Below, in pieces: positions 12,206 to 25,081 of a DNA stretch of 64,000 bases (within the stretch, counting starts at the first letter, position 1; each line of letters opens with the position of its first letter). The notes under the pieces are model-generated. The model did no database searches, had not been told where the DNA came from, and saw only the letters and a program-made list of their open reading frames with translations. Source of the DNA: Symbiodinium microadriaticum (taxonomy: Eukaryota > Sar > Dinophyceae > Suessiales > Symbiodiniaceae); the NCBI GenBank assembly GCA_001939145.1, contig LSRX01001156.1, forward strand, positions 97,854 to 161,853. Reading direction: 5' to 3'. The position numbers and the translations under genes were made by a program.

Positions 12206-12793
12206 CTAAGCATCTGCTGCCCGGGCGCAGAGTTCCAAGTATGTCGGCAACGACGAAGAAGCAATGACCAAGTCGCACAGCACCTGGGTATACATGTCTT
12301 GCCGGGAGCGGTATTTGTGACACGTGCAGCCGCATGCCTTCGAAGGCAAAGATGTTGAAGGCATCCTGACCACCTCGATGGAAGGCAGCTGATACATGAA
12401 GATAGGTGCGCAATGTAAATGGACTCGGTCTGGCGACGCACGTTCCACGGTGGCCGAGACACCTTCTGCTGAAACCTGCTCAGCCAAGCGGCCAAGGTAG
12501 GCGACAAGCCGGCCAAATATTACGCCGTGATCAAGCGCCATGAAGTCGCCGTGACTGTAGTTGTATGTGAGCTGCACAGCTGAGAACTTCCGCCCCTTGC
12601 GCAGTCGCAGGAGCGCCAGCATCTTTGGCTTCGACATTGGCAGCAGAGCAAGCGGCTCGGAAGGCTGCCAGAGCATGACTGCGTGAGAGCCACACACACA
12701 CACAGCTCGTCGGCCAATTTCCCCCCTGAGCTTCACGTTCAAGGTTTCGGGCGCCACCCATTGCTGGACAGTTGGACAAAGCGGTCTCGTCAC
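12206..12793 (-). CDS. Hypothetical protein, single 195-codon frame
   Basis: This uninterrupted minus-strand frame has balanced, protein-like composition in an otherwise gene-poor stretch. It holds patches such as LTYNYSHGDFMALDHG and GRLVAYLGRLAEQVSAEGV and ends ELCARAADA before its stop. I recognise no domain, signal peptide or membrane segment. Lack of introns would be unusual beside its heavily split neighbours. It could be a retroposed copy, one long exon, or a chance frame. The first in-frame ATG (near 12793) is only a convention. Confidence 0.35.
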   Translation of the reverse strand: MTRPLCPTVQQWVAPETLNVKLRGEIGRRAVCVCGSHAVMLWQPSEPLALLPMSKPKMLALLRLRKGRKFSAVQLTYNYSHGDFMALDHGVIFGRLVAYLGRLAEQVSAEGVSATVERASPDRVHLHCAPIFMYQLPSIEVVRMPSTSLPSKACGCTCHKYRSRQDMYTQVLCDLVIASSSLPTYLELCARAADA

Positions 12794-12859
12794 TCTTCAA
12801 GAGCGCATGCACAGAACGCAGAGCTACGATTTGCGAACGGGCTTCCAAGCCCTGGCTTC

Positions 12860-14000
12860 AATTGCATAAAACCAACTCATAAACCTGCAGCGAAGTCACT
12901 GTCTGCCGCGTCGCCTCAGCTAGCGGGCTTCTCCTGCTCAGCAGCTCGACTAGTGCCGGAGCACTTTCACAAGGGAGCTGTATTCCGGCTGGCCACGTCC
13001 GTGTCCTGCTGATCTTCCTTGCGCTCGGCAGCCTATAGCGGGAGGGCAACCACACAGGCAAAAGGTGAACCGCGAGCTATCCCGCTGCACCTTCTTGTCC
13101 TCCAGATCTTCCTTGTGCTCGGTATCCTAGCAAGAAGGTAACCGGACCTAACAACATGCAAGCACAAGTATCAAAAACTCGACATGGTCCTTGCGGCTGC
13201 ACTCCGACTCCAGACAGCTAGCGAAATCACAACTCAAGTAGCACTCTAAGATTCTAAGCAGCTAGCAGCACAATCTTGCAGGACGCCTCCTCCTTGCACG
13301 CGGACTCCTGACAGCGGACAAGCAGCAGCTACACAAATCTAGTCTGCCAAGCCAGCCTCTGCGTCGGTCTTGGCACTCGCGGAGGCGGAGGCTGCCTGCA
13401 CCGCGATCAAGCGCAAGATGCTCCTTGTGAGCGACCGAAAGTTAAGCGTTCCTTTCATCGAGTAGCAGTTGCGGTCGCCAGAAGACAGGTGTTTGGCTGC
13501 TTGGCCGACGATGCAAGAAACCCACAGGCTGAAATTTAAAAGCTATGACAGCTACGAATGGCACGACTGCACCTTCAGAAGCCGGCTCCGCTTCTTAACA
13601 GCGTTCTCGATTGGCCGGAAAGACTCTCCGAGTCTTCATGGCACAAAACAGCCGGACTACGCGACGAACACAGAAATTGTGCGTGGAGAGGGAGAAAAAT
13701 GGCCGCATTGATTTTATTGGGCGGGCTGCCTGCTTTAAGGAACTTGTGCACGAGCCACTCTTAATCCTTAACTTAACTTGCATATCCATACCCTAAGCGT
13801 ATCTTTCACCATGCTCGACAGCTTTCCCCCTGCGGTGACAGGGTCCCTCCAGGAGTCTGGTTGGCTTCCACCCCTGCCAACTGACCTTCCTCATGCTCTT
13901 ACAAACGGTTTTGCTTTTTGCACCAGCCCCGAAACCAATTGATGTTCATGATGCTCGCCCCGGCTGCGGCTGATGCTCATGCTTTTACACGCCCCAGGCT
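12860..14000. other. No supported gene
   Basis: Short frames occur on both strands without splice-bounded coding character. I see no known element. Confidence 0.4.
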
Positions 14001-14290
14001 TCCAGATTTCCACTTACTTGGACAGTCCTCATGACTCAAGATTCCAGATTTCCAGATTGACAGGCCCCAAGATGCCAGATTCCAGATTTCCAGATTTGCA
14101 CGCCCCAAGTTTCTAGAGATTACAGATTCCAGATTTGCACGACCCATATTTCCAGATGCCAGAATGTCTGGAAATCAGGAATCTGGAAACCAGATATAAG
14201 AGCGTGCAAATCTGGAATCTGGAATCTCTGGAAGCTTAGGCGTGCAAATCTAGAAACCTAGAAACCTACGTCCTGCAGATAGCCGGAAAT
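14000..14290. repeat. Degenerate repeat around CCAGATTTCCAGATT
   Basis: About ten imperfect copies of CAGATTCCAGATTTCCAGA. The left half reads in one orientation and the right half (from about 14165) shows the complementary TCTGGAAATC form. The array is therefore partly inverted and could fold into a hairpin. Confidence 0.7.
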
Positions 14291-14343
14291 CAGGAAAACC
14301 AAACTCTGGAAACCTGCAGACGTGGATGTTGGGTGGGTGGGTN

Positions 14344-14747
14344 CACACATACACACATACACACATACACACATACACACATACACACATACACACATAC
14401 ACACATACACACATACACACATACACACATACACACATACACACATACACACATACACACATACACACATACACACATACACACATACACACATACACAC
14501 ATACACACATACACACATACACACATACACACATACACACATACACACATACACACATACACACATACACACATACACACATACACACATACACACATAC
14601 ACACATACACACATACACACATACACACATACACACATACACACATACACACATACACACATACACACATACACACATACACACATACATACATACATAC
14701 ATACATACATACATACATACATACATACATACATACATACATACATA
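14344..14747. repeat. Long ACACATAC microsatellite followed by CATA repeats
   Basis: About 43 nearly perfect copies of the 8-bp unit CACATACA run from 14344 to about 14686, then tetranucleotide CATA repeats run to about 14747. All long open frames here (HTYTHTHI or MYVCMCVC peptides) are repeat artefacts. A single N at 14343 suggests an uncertain array edge. Confidence 0.97.
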
Positions 14748-14749
14748 CT

Positions 14750-16150
14750 GTTTTGTAGATACCTATGTACACGCATGGGTTGGGACTTGAAGGTTGAGAA
14801 AACACAGCTGCTCCATTCCCGTGTCACCTACGCTCGTCCTGTTTCAAGCGTTCCGACCTGACTCGAGACGCAAGCCTTGAGAAGCGGTGTGGAGACAACT
14901 GCATGCGAGGCTCACCATGCTTTCTGCTTGGCAGGATGAACGACCAGAACAGGAGAGCTTCAGCTCAGAAGGAAGCAGATCTGCGGGAGTTGCGAGGCTT
15001 CTGAAAGATGATTGGCTCAAGGCTCTCAACACTCCGATGTGACTGTCATGCCAATCGACGGTCTCAGTCCTTCGGGAGGAGGACAAGGAAGAGTGCCCTT
15101 AGATCTGCGTGTCGTGGCCAGATGAAACCACACCAAGAACCTCTTGAAGGAACCGCCAGGCAGAGGCGGCAAAAGGATCAACTCTCTTGGATTCTGGGGG
15201 GAGTCGTCTGATGGCCACAAGTACTCTTGGGGCCTACGCCTAGAGGCCTAGAGGCCGAGAGGCAAGGCCAGGTTCGCAAGGAGCACAGCACAGAAGCCAC
15301 CCGGTCGGCAGGACCTGACCACGTCGGACACGTGCTTCCAAAAGATGTTTATCGCTCCACAGCCTCACGGCGCAGGACACGGCGGCCTCGTCCCAGAATG
15401 CTTCAGACTGAACGAACATCACGGAAAACACTGACACGGGCGTCTCTCAAACACGCCCCTCTCTCTCTCTCTCTCTCTTCGACTGAGGTCGAGGCAAAGA
15501 CCAGGACACTTGCGATCAGCGTCAGCCCGAGGCCGAAGAGCCCGGCGCCTCTGCCAAAAGAGAGAGTTCAGAGCTTGGCTCAGCACCCCCCCCCAAGGGG
15601 CCTAGGCCGAAGACTCTCAGCTCCTCGATGGGAGCGCCACTTGGACATTCCATACGTCTCAGAGAGACCGGCTAGGAGAGCCTCAGAGCGCCCAAGAAGA
15701 GAGAGAGACGGACTCGGCTAACAAAAAGGACGAGTGGGCAGAGCCCTGCTCTCTCTCCCCGAAGCAAATCTCCGAGGATTGGGACTGGGACGCATTGCCA
15801 CAGCTTTGAGCTGCTGAGCTTCCCGCGACAGCCCTGGCAGAAGCCCTGAGCTATGGCTCAGGCTCTCGCACATTGCAGGCCGGGAACGGGAGAACGGGAG
15901 AGCGGGAGAGCGGGAGCTGAGAGCCGAAAAGGAGGAGGAGACAACCCGGCCGGCCGGGCACCTGCAAAAAAAACAAGGCGGCAGATCTTCTGCAAGGGCA
16001 CTCCATGGGGGCGGCTGATCGGGGTTTTGGTCTTGGTTTCTTGGCATTCGGCCCAGCTCTCAGGCTGCTTTCGGTGCCCCGCTCGCTCGGTCAGCTCCGT
16101 TTGGAGGAGACGGAGCAGGGGCGAAAGAAGAAAGAAGCGCTCTCTCTCTC
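14750..16150. other. No supported gene; downstream flank of the transporter gene
   Basis: Both strands hold open frames rich in R, S and P, typical of GC-rich shadow frames. A pure CT run at 16140-16158 lies immediately downstream of the transporter stop codon. Confidence 0.35.
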
Positions 16151-16156
16151 TCTCTC

Positions 16157-17336
16157 TCAGACGTTGCTGGGCTCGGGGAGGCTCTTGAAATCCTTTTTCA
16201 AGCCCTCCTTGCCGAGCTCCACGAGGAAGGCGCCGGAGAGAACGACTCCGGAGCCCAGAAGCACCGTCATGGAGACCTTCTCGTTCAAGTAGCCCACGGA
16301 AATGGCCCCGACCATCAAGGTGTTCAGCTTGCCCAAGATCTGCTGGGAGCTGGCGCCGAGCTCCTTCAAGACGAAGACTCCAAGGAAGTTCAGAGCGACA
16401 GCGCTGACACAGGTGAAAGAGATCAGCACTGCAGCATCCCGTGTAAGCTCCGCGAAGGCCTCTGGGAAGCTGTCGGTGCATACTGCGAAAACGAAGGCCG
16501 TAAGCACACACCAGGGCGCTTGCAAGGAATAGAGTTGCATGGGGCTCATTGGGCTCACCTCCTTCAGAGGGCTCAGTTCGGATGCATACTCCATCGGTGC
16601 AAGGAGAAAGTCCATGACCACGATTTTCAGAGAGCGAGTGCCCACAGAGGCCAATGCAAAAAGGATGCCAACGAGAGTTCGCTCCGGCGCGCTCTGTGCT
16701 CCGATGGACTTCACTTCGCCCGCTGCAATCAGCAAAGCCCCGCAGCAGGCCACTGAAACCCCAAACCAGGACATCAAGCTGAGCCTCCGGCCAACCAGGT
16801 ATGAGAGCACAGCCACGCTGACCTCAGCGATGAAAAGAACCTTTTTGAATCAACTGTCAATATTTAAGATAACCAGATTAGCCAGATGGCAGGGGAGAGA
16901 GTCCCTAGGATTGCACAGACGCCGGCCCCGGCGTAGACGAGGGCGGTGTTGTTGAAGACGACCGTCAAGGGGTTGCTTAAAGCGATGGGAAGAATATTCC
17001 GGACAAACCACTCGTTCGTCCTCGCTTCGCATTTGTTGGCCTTCGTCCCAAAGCCAGTCCAGTAGATGCAACAGGTGACCCACACGCAGACAAAATGAAG
17101 CGTAGTGACAGCTCCTGGACATGAGCGGTCAAGACGCTTTCGGCTCTCACATCATGATCACACCCGTAACCCAACTCATATGGGCCTGGATGCTTGTAGA
17201 AGGAACTCAACCTGCTCATTAAGATCTGAGTGACCACCAAGCTGGCCACGAACAAGCCTTGGAAGGGCACTTTGAGTGTCGACTTGAGAGGGCGAGCGAA
17301 AGCCAGGGCCGGGGTGGCGAAGTGGCAGTTGTGCAT
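16157..17336 (-). CDS. Triose-phosphate/nucleotide-sugar transporter-like membrane protein (TPT/SLC35 class)
   Basis: Three exons with phase closure. Exon 1 (to 17171, GT donor) has a hydrophobic segment around GLFVASLVVTQIL. Exon 2 (16891-17114, after AG|G) carries AVTTLHFVCVWVTCCIYW, matching the TPT-family step where a helix reads T-L-H-F, then NTALVYAGAGVCAILGTLSP. Exon 3 (16157-16840, after AAAAAG|G) carries GRRLSLMSWFGVSVACCGAL, several further membrane helices, and the family-typical stretch QQILGKLNTLMVGAISVGY before a C-terminal tail and TGA. Exon 2 ends CCT|GC, a GC donor. Family members are antiporters of the plastid, Golgi or ER membrane; substrate cannot be told from sequence. 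The start is uncertain: the frame is open to an ATG at 17336, giving roughly 350 residues, normal for the family. Confidence 0.75.
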
Positions 17337-17339
17337 TGC

Positions 17340-19890
17340 AAGTGCGAGCGTAGGTAAGTGAATGTGTGCTCTTTGTAAGTTGTGTTGTGGTCATAAGGCT
17401 CAATAAACTTGACCTAAAAGACGCATGAGCAAAGCTCGCTTCCGAAGGCAAGAAACAATGCTTTGGTTCTGCCGATATTTATTTCGCACATATTCTCCCC
17501 TCCCCTGCCCTTCAAGCCTCAATTCTAGACGCCCTCAGGCCGTCAGAGAATGAACATCAGTGATGCCTAGGTGCTTACAGCAATGGCATGGTGGGACATG
17601 GCAGTTATATATATATATATCAGTTTACACGATCTCCACCACTCGCACCACTCGCTGAACAGCCCTGGGTCGCAAGGTTCTTTTTCCTCGCGATCGAGAC
17701 GTGGGACGTGATCGCATCAAAGATCGGATCATCAAAACTTCACTCGATCTTCACAAGTCCGATCGAAGCCCCGATCACCGNAGAAGACGGGTAAGGAAGT
17801 GTGGAAGCCGGTCCTTGCCACGCCTCTCGTCGATGGTAAAAAGCTTGGCACGACTAGCTTGGGCACTATGGCTGAAGTCGGGTCTGACACAGCATCACTG
17901 GATAGTCACCTCTCAGCTTTCGGGGTCGGCGGCACTGGCGACAGCCCGTAAATATAAGTGTATTCCCTGACGGATCATCAACGCATATGGATCGCGAGCG
18001 CTCATCGTATGTCGCACGCACGGGAAAGGTCCACTGCTCCTTAGGCGAGCGGGTGGACAAGGCCTGACGTCTCGCCTTCGGCAGCTCGCAACGTTCCCAC
18101 TCCCTTTGTGCTCCTCCATAACACTCTCGCCCGGGTTTCAAATTCCCACTCATGAAACACGAGTGCGGTACCGGAACACGTGTAACTTCCGGCTTTGGTC
18201 CCCCAGGAAAACCCATCATCTGGTTCTGAAGATATCTGAACCTAGCAACACGCATGATCAAAGCACGAGCAGCCACTGCGTGTTTCGGCACTAGGAGTGC
18301 AAAGCCCAGGGAAGGCACGCTTTGATGGGCGAGAGGTACCCTCAAGATCGCGCTTTCCACCTTTCCCACACGCGTCCAGACGAAATTGTGCGAATGGAGT
18401 GAACGCAGTGAACGCTGTCCGCTGCCGCTTTTCAGCAGACAGCTGGAGGCGGGGTCAGCAGCGACGGACGAGTAGGTTTTGCGACCCAAGGCACCTTCAG
18501 ATACATGATTCGTAGATACAGCTCCTGACTATGCAAAGACTTTATTGAACAGTCACCTAGCCTAGGATACCTGCGATCACGATGGTTCAGTCGGTAGCAA
18601 TTAAGGTCATACAAGTTGCACTTGCGGGACTGACTGACATGCATGCTGCATGAGACAAGAAACACGTCATTACAATGACGGAAAGAGGGCGTTTGCGAAG
18701 GATGAAGCAGATGGCCAGAAAGATCACTCCTGCACGCAGCGATTTGAATCTAGCCTTGGAAACATGGGCTTTCCTTTTTCAACCAGTTTCAGCCCTTCTC
18801 CTGTGACAGCTGCGGCAGCAGAATGCTGCAAATCTGCCAGTGCCATTGGTATATGTACGGTTAGTTATGCGGAAGCGTGAGAATAGGACGTTCTTGCACC
18901 TGGAAAGAGCCCAGGCAGCTGCGAAATCCAGGTTCCCCGGCCCCGGACCACACATTTCCTGAAACTACTTTTTGGCTTCGCTGACCATTCCTGAAGGCCC
19001 ATCTGTAGCATCCGAATTTTCTTATTGTGCCTGTTGGCATGGCATACGACATACGGATGTGTTTCTTGCCCATACTAACATGCAAGCTTGCCTTGGCCGT
19101 TTGCACCCTGTTTTGGCTGGTGCCGCTGACAAGGCTGGATGCTTAGGGCCGTGTGCGGTACACAGGCAATCTCTTGTGCCCTTACTAAGTCCATGCCGAG
19201 TTCTTGCTGCCACTATCAGAGCCAGCCTGGGTGGATGGATGGGTGGGTGGGTCTGTCTGGGTCTGTGTTTCTGTGTGTGTGTGTGTGTGTGTCAGCAAGT
19301 AAGTAAGCAAGCAAGCAAGTAAGCAAGCGAGTAAGTACATGAGAATGAAATTAAGGAGGTAGGTAGCTGAGTCAGTAAGCGAGTAAGTGTTATGGTCAGG
19401 TGTTAAGTGTATGTCGTATGCGCATGTCATTTTTTGAACGGATGTGTGTCTGCATGTGAGTGTGTATGTGTATATGCCTGCACGTATGCATGTATGTGAC
19501 GTATGTGTGCATGGATGTATGCATGGATGTATGTCGACGACAACCAGTGTGCGTAGCTTTTCCTAGCTCAAGACCTCACGACATCCATCCTTCATGCCAC
19601 TCTGTGAGCTGAGTGCCATGTGAGTGTGGACCCCGCCGTTCGAATGCTCAATCTATCTGGAGTTCACTGAAATGACATCAATCATTAGGGCTATCTTGAT
19701 GGGGAAGCCCCACAGATTTCGATGAACGGCCAGCTCGCTGCGGCTCCGCATGATGCACTTTCTCTCGAAGCAATGGCAGAGAGTCAGGAGCGTCATTGGA
19801 GGTGATCGCCGCTTGTGAGCTTCATAGTCCTTCAAGCTGCTGCCGCACTGCTTCCCTAGACTAGGGTAGCGCACACACGGATTTATACAG
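17340..19890. other. Mostly non-coding interval between two transporter genes
   Basis: A minus-strand frame at 17866-18489 is open for about 200 codons but shows no recognisable domain and may be chance. TG and AAGC/AAGT microsatellites lie at 19226-19345. AT repeats lie at about 17606-17623 and a single N at 17781. Confidence 0.35.
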
Positions 19891-19895
19891 CTTGA

Positions 19896-22800
19896 TCAGG
19901 GCGTTGCCGTGAGATCATCCTGTGGATCTTGTGATACTTCGCGGGGGAGCGATGGACGTGTGCCCTCGTATGCAGCCTCGGGCACCGCCAGTAGGAGCCT
20001 CACGACGATTAAGTTCAAGACGATGCCAAAGCAGAAGGCCAGCTGCGGGAAGGAGTGACCCCAAAAGACATCTCGCATTGATATCAAGAAGACGCTGGAG
20101 AAGACCGGCGGGCCCAGAATCATGCCTATCTGTCCCACGCTTGCGAAGACACCCAGCACCGTGCCCAAAGGCATGCCAGAGATGGTTGCAACATTGGCAT
20201 TCAAGGTGCTCACGTAGACCACAAGCAAAGACCCCAAAGCCCCCAAGATGGCGGCTGGATAAAGGGCCGTTGCGCTGGTGGCAAGAATGTATATCACATG
20301 GGTCGAAAGCCCAAACAAGCAGCACACGAGCACCTGCAGCTTCACACTGAAGGCTCCCCGAAACATCCGCAAGAGCACCGTGTTCGCGAAGAGCCCCGCG
20401 CTCACGCCGCAGAGCCGAAGACCCGCGCGGTCCTGCGCCATGACGCTGAGCCTGTTCTTCGTGTACCTGAGTGCTGCGCGCCCGCGCTGCCCGCTGCGCG
20501 CCGCAGGGGGGGGGAGGTTAACTTAAGAGGGTCAGGGAGTGCCGCTTGGACTCTGCGTCGCGACTTGTGATTCCCCGATGTTCATGAAGGAGCTGATGAT
20601 GGAGATCAGCATCGCAACCTGCAGCAAGGGAGCTGCAGGTTGCAGCCGTGCGGAGAGGAAAAAAGGCGGGCCTTGGCCGTAGGGTTCTGCAGGAGCTGCA
20701 GCAAACCTCAGGTCGAAGCTTCGCCGAAGGGCGAAGACTCTAAGACCCTCTGCAGCGAAGCTTCTTCTAGCCGAGCTGCAGTGGTAGAAGGACTGATTCT
20801 TCGGAGAACGATCGCCCTGAGAGGAAACGGAGTCGCCTCCCTCCGAGGAACCTGAACACAAAGCCGCCTTCCAGCTGCCTGCGGTGCCTGCAGCCTCTGC
20901 AGTCTCTGCCTGCCTGGCCGAGGATCCTCCCCGTCCGCAGCGATCGAAGCGGACTCCGGCAAGAAGAGGACCGCCTCGATTTCGCGTAGACAACGCCACA
21001 AAGCAGCTTTTTTCTGCAGATTGGAGGACCTCCTCTTTGGGCGGACAGGGCGCCAGAAAGAGCCCAGAGATCTTGCACGTGATACTCATGTTCAGGGCCG
21101 TGGCCGTGAGGCTGGGATTGGCAGAGGCCGCAGTGAACTCGACCATCTGAGACAACCGTCAGGCTCAGGGCAATTTTCTCTTCAGGTCAGCAAGTCAAGT
21201 GCTCTTTTACCAGCCTACCACCGCCAAAAAAAGAGTTTGCTTCTCTTCAGCCGGGCACCAGGGGCGCCGTGAAGCCGTAGAGGACCTGCACAGCGCCCAG
21301 CAGCCCGTAGGCCGACGCGCGGTTCCGTTCGCTCGTCATGTCCAAGATCCACATCGACAGCAGCACCTCAGGGACTGGATTCACTGGGAGAGATCGGAGA
21401 CGAAGCGAAGATCAGCAGTGGGGCATGGGGCTGTCTTGATAGAACCCGCCGTAGGCGAACCATGAGCTCCGAGTCATCTAGAGAACAAGTTGAACACAGC
21501 ATGCGGCTCAGCCATGCCGTGGAATTCGCGGAAAGAAAAACCCGTGTCGGTTCAGCTCAACACGCTCTAGACACTGACCTGGTGACCAGGGGCCTCGGGT
21601 GCAAGTAGCTCAAGTCACAAGCTCTTCGTACGGTCTGCCTGCGCTGGGACGAAAGCCGGGATCAAAGAAGCCACGAAGAACCAATAGAACTTCCACTGGA
21701 AGTAGTAGACTCCCCAGCTCCTCAGCTTGCCGCTTGTGCTGGACGCACTGAAGACCCTTTGGCGCAAGCAGGAGCCATCTCCTCGAAGAGACTGGAGGCG
21801 CAGTCTCAACACGGTCACTTTGGGTCACTACCGAGGCTCACTATAGTTGCAAACTGGCTGGCGAAGAGGCAAGCAATGAGCCTGAGCTGTTGCAACTGCA
21901 CATGCCGATGCTTCAGCATCTAATCAATCTAATCCGAAGCTGCTGCTCCGGGTGAGCCGGGAAGCATCGGACGACGACCAAAACGATCACCCAGCACTCC
22001 CACCACTGGACCTTAAGCACAGCTAGGCAGCAAACGCAGGGACAAAAAACTCACCTCATCATCCTCTCATCCTCGAAAAAGTCTGCTTCAGCGGCCTCGG
22101 CCTTAATTCGAGGCACTGAAGACGGCCGTGAGGATGCCACCCAGGATCCCGACGCTCACTCCCACCTTACTAAGCGTCTCACCAAGTCAGGGCCTTTGCC
22201 TGAGAAGCCTCTGGAACCTCCACGCCTCCACGCGCACCGTGAAACCCGGCCGAGCCGCAGCGGTGGTGGCGGTGATGGCGCGGTCGCAGGCGTCCGAGGG
22301 GCCAGCGGAGCAGACGTCGCTGCCGGCGTAGTTCACCACGGCCATGTCCTCTGGAAAGGCGATCCGCAAAAGCCGCGAGACTCTCCTCTCTCCGTGGTCT
22401 CAGCGCGGCCGAGGTTTAGCCAAGGCTCCGGAAGCACCAGCCCGGACAGGGTCTCGCCAGCTCCCTGCAAAAAGGATGGCAATTGATGATGCAACGACAA
22501 ATGACAAATATATGAGAAAATACTGTGCATCTTGGAATTTGTTCCTGAACATCAGCTAGCATGCATGGCTTCCCTCGGCGCTCGCCCACATCACCGTGAT
22601 TCTCAGTTAAGTTTCGCTGCAGAAAGGCCAGAGCATATGCAGGCGGATCAATTTTGGTGGCTTCCACACCTTGTGGGGCTTGCCAACCAAGTTGCTTCCA
22701 TGAAATTTGCAAAGGTGGCGCCGCAATACCAGCGCGAGACCCAAGCATGCTGCTTGTTAGTTCATGGTGCGGGCCAATCAGGCAGTCATTCGGTCGGTAA

Positions 22801-24211
22801 GTGGGTCCGCGTGCCCTGTCTGTCAAACAGGTGTTCTCACTCGCATGCTCCCGGTCAGTCCGTCATGCACTCAGCTTGTCGCCAGTTTGGGCCTTGCTTT
22901 TTGGCAGCTGATTCCCCAACAGCGGGCACGCTTGGGGTTCGCAATCTGGTACTGGTTCACATCTGACTCAGTTCACGGTTCTCAAAACCGCCGTATTGGT
23001 CTTGCATGAGGCTGGCCGAGCTACTTGATTCACACATTGCCTGGTATCTGCAATGCTTGAGGGGCGGGGCCAGGGCTACGAAAGCTAGCCGCCGAGGCTG
23101 GAGGATCCAAACGCATCCACCAGCAACGGAGGGGTAACAAAGCTGGCGAGGCGGGCACAAGGCATCCGTACTGGCAACCACAACCGCATCAGCAACGTAG
23201 CCGCACGTCCCACCACATCAAACGTTCAGCAGCAACACAGTGTGTGTGTGTGTGTGAGTGTGAGTGTGTGAGTGTGAGTGTGTGAGTGTGAGTGTGTGAG
23301 TGTGAGTGTGTGAGTGTGAGTGTGTGAGTGTGAGTGTGTGAGTGTGAGTGAGTGTGAGTGAGTGAGTGAGTGAGTGAGTGAGTGAGGGGGGATGCTCGAT
23401 ATATCATTTCATGTCGTCTGGCTGGCATCCGGCAACGCAGATAGTCACGAAAGCCTCGGGGTGGGTACAGTAGGTTAAGCACCTCACGGCACCTGCCGTT
23501 CACGGCGGTACCTTTGCCAGAGTCTTGCTGCAGGTGCTACTAACTGCTACAAGTGTGATGGACGATGACCCATGCAGGCAGGCGATGTGCTGATGGGTGA
23601 TGGAGGGCCCCAAATCCCGACGCATCTACATCTTCAACCACCTACTCCCTGAGCCTTGTTTTGCACCGTCCCGACTCAGAGGTCTGGGAGTGGCCGTAGC
23701 AACAGCAAAAGCCTGAACCCCCTGAATCCCTGCACAGAGTGAAAAAAAGCGGTAGAGGACAGTTTACCTTCAGGACACCAGGGCTACACGCACCAGCCTT
23801 CTGCACATTCCATTCTTCGCAAGAGCATCAACACTGCAGGGTTCTCTGTTTGGTGAAAAGCCAGTCAAGCATCTGAGGCAGAACAGAAGGGCAGAAGACC
23901 TTCTTGGCGGAATTCCTATCGTTGCCCCTTCTTCCTGAGCCTGAGCCCTTGGGAAGTGGAGGTTGCAGGCCTCCAAGAAGACGGGCACCAGGAAGGCCAG
24001 CCAGGCGACGTTGTCCCAGGCTTTCCCTCCCTTCGAAGCGCTTCCGGCCGCTCCTCGAAGGCCACAAACGAGAGCCGAAACCCGATCCTTTACCCCCCCC
24101 CCCCACAAAAATGGTGGCTACTCTGTCTCTACTCTCCAGGCTTCCGTAGACAGGCTCGCGCCCTCCAGGGCCCTCTTGCAAGGGCTGGCGCTCTTCCATG
24201 GGCGCACCCAA
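19896..24211 (-). CDS. Major facilitator superfamily transporter, about nine exons
   Basis: Candidate exons, 5' to 3': 24125-24211 (MGAPMEERQPLQEGPGG..., an acidic N-terminus with an YGSLE patch), about 23950-24087 (KAWDNVAWLAFLVPVFLEA, helix), about 22190-22400 (loop DVCSAGPSDACDR), 22106-22165 (VGVSVGILGGILTAVFSAS, helix), 21616-21740 (YYFQWKFYWFFVASLIPAF, helix), 21250-21384 (MTSERNRASAYGLLGAVQV, a cytosolic-loop motif followed by a helix), about 21030-21146, 20540-20618 (VAMLISIISSFMNIG), and 19896-20466. The last exon holds about five helices, for example GALGSLLVVYVSTLNANVAT and LGTVLGVFASVGQIGMILGP, and resembles the C-terminal half of TetA-like MFS carriers. Acceptors for several exons are AG|G. 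Substrate unknown. The right-hand introns contain a long GTGA microsatellite. Family call is good; exact boundaries and order of small exons are approximate. Confidence 0.6.
23240..23389. repeat. GT/GTGA compound microsatellite
   Basis: GT dinucleotides pass into GTGTGAGT octamers and then GTGA tetramers. The array lies inside the large 5' intron of the MFS gene. Frames encoding SLTHSLTH-type peptides are artefacts. Confidence 0.95.
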
Positions 24212-25081
24212 GGGGGCAAGCCGCTGCGCGCGAGCAGCGGCTGGCCCTGTTTATACATGGACGTTCGATCTCAGACTTGAGCCGAAAAGGAGCATGCGCT
24301 TGCATGCTGGAAGTGGGTCGACACTTGCTGAAGTTGCTCCACGTCCCAAGCAAGAGCCAAGCACACAGCTGTTTCTCCCTTGAACCTGTCGCTGGCGTCT
24401 CACCATCACCTCCTGACCCAGTGGGGGAACTTCGTGGTCAAAAAAGACTGCTCTTCTTTCTGGCCTTCGGCTGCCGGATCGCCTAAGCCAGGGAGGCAGC
24501 AGGGCCGCCAGCTAGAGAATACTATACTACTTTCAGACATGGAACCTGCGGTCCCGGTCGCGCCGTCGGCTGCGGCTCCTGCAGCTGCGAGGAACTGCAA
24601 AAAAAGCACGTTAAGAGCGACTCAACTCTTACAGAAGTCTTCGACGCCGCTCCCAGGCGTTTTACAAGCCTCTCCCTGTGCAAAAAATAAGGCGCTAGCT
24701 AGTTGCGTCGACGCCGCATATCGCGTCGAGTTCCGATCAGACATTGTGCGGTTCGGCGCCTCCAGTCGCCTTTAGTCCCCGTCTCCAAGTGTGGCGTCCG
24801 GGTGGCAGAAGCTCTTTGCTCCGCCCGCGGCTCGCAGAAAAAAAGAGCTCCGTCCCAGTAGGTGTACAGATGCCCCCAGGGGGCGGCCCCCACGCTTCTT
24901 TGCTTGGGACCCTTTTTCACAAACCTTATAAGCGTCAAATTTAGCAGAGGCCTGCAGTGCTCGATGGCTTTAAAAGTGGCTTGGCGCTGGGAGTCTCGTT
25001 TCCGACCCCTCGAGCGCTGGCCGCTGGTGCAGGAAGTTCCAGCTCATTCACCCCAAGCTCATAATGTGCTAACGGCGGAGC

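Noticed and set aside
14250..14861. Long open frames on both strands (MYVCMCVC, HTYTHTHI)
   Set aside because: Translation of the ACACATAC microsatellite; six-frame openness is a property of the repeat.
18540..18640. tRNA-like box A (TGGTTCAGTCGGTAGC)
   Set aside because: No matching B box (GGTTCGANTCC) or acceptor-stem pairing at the right distance.
23770..24108. Separate small membrane-protein gene
   Set aside because: The hydrophobic segment lies right after the MEERQPLQEG start exon and is better explained as the second exon of the MFS gene.
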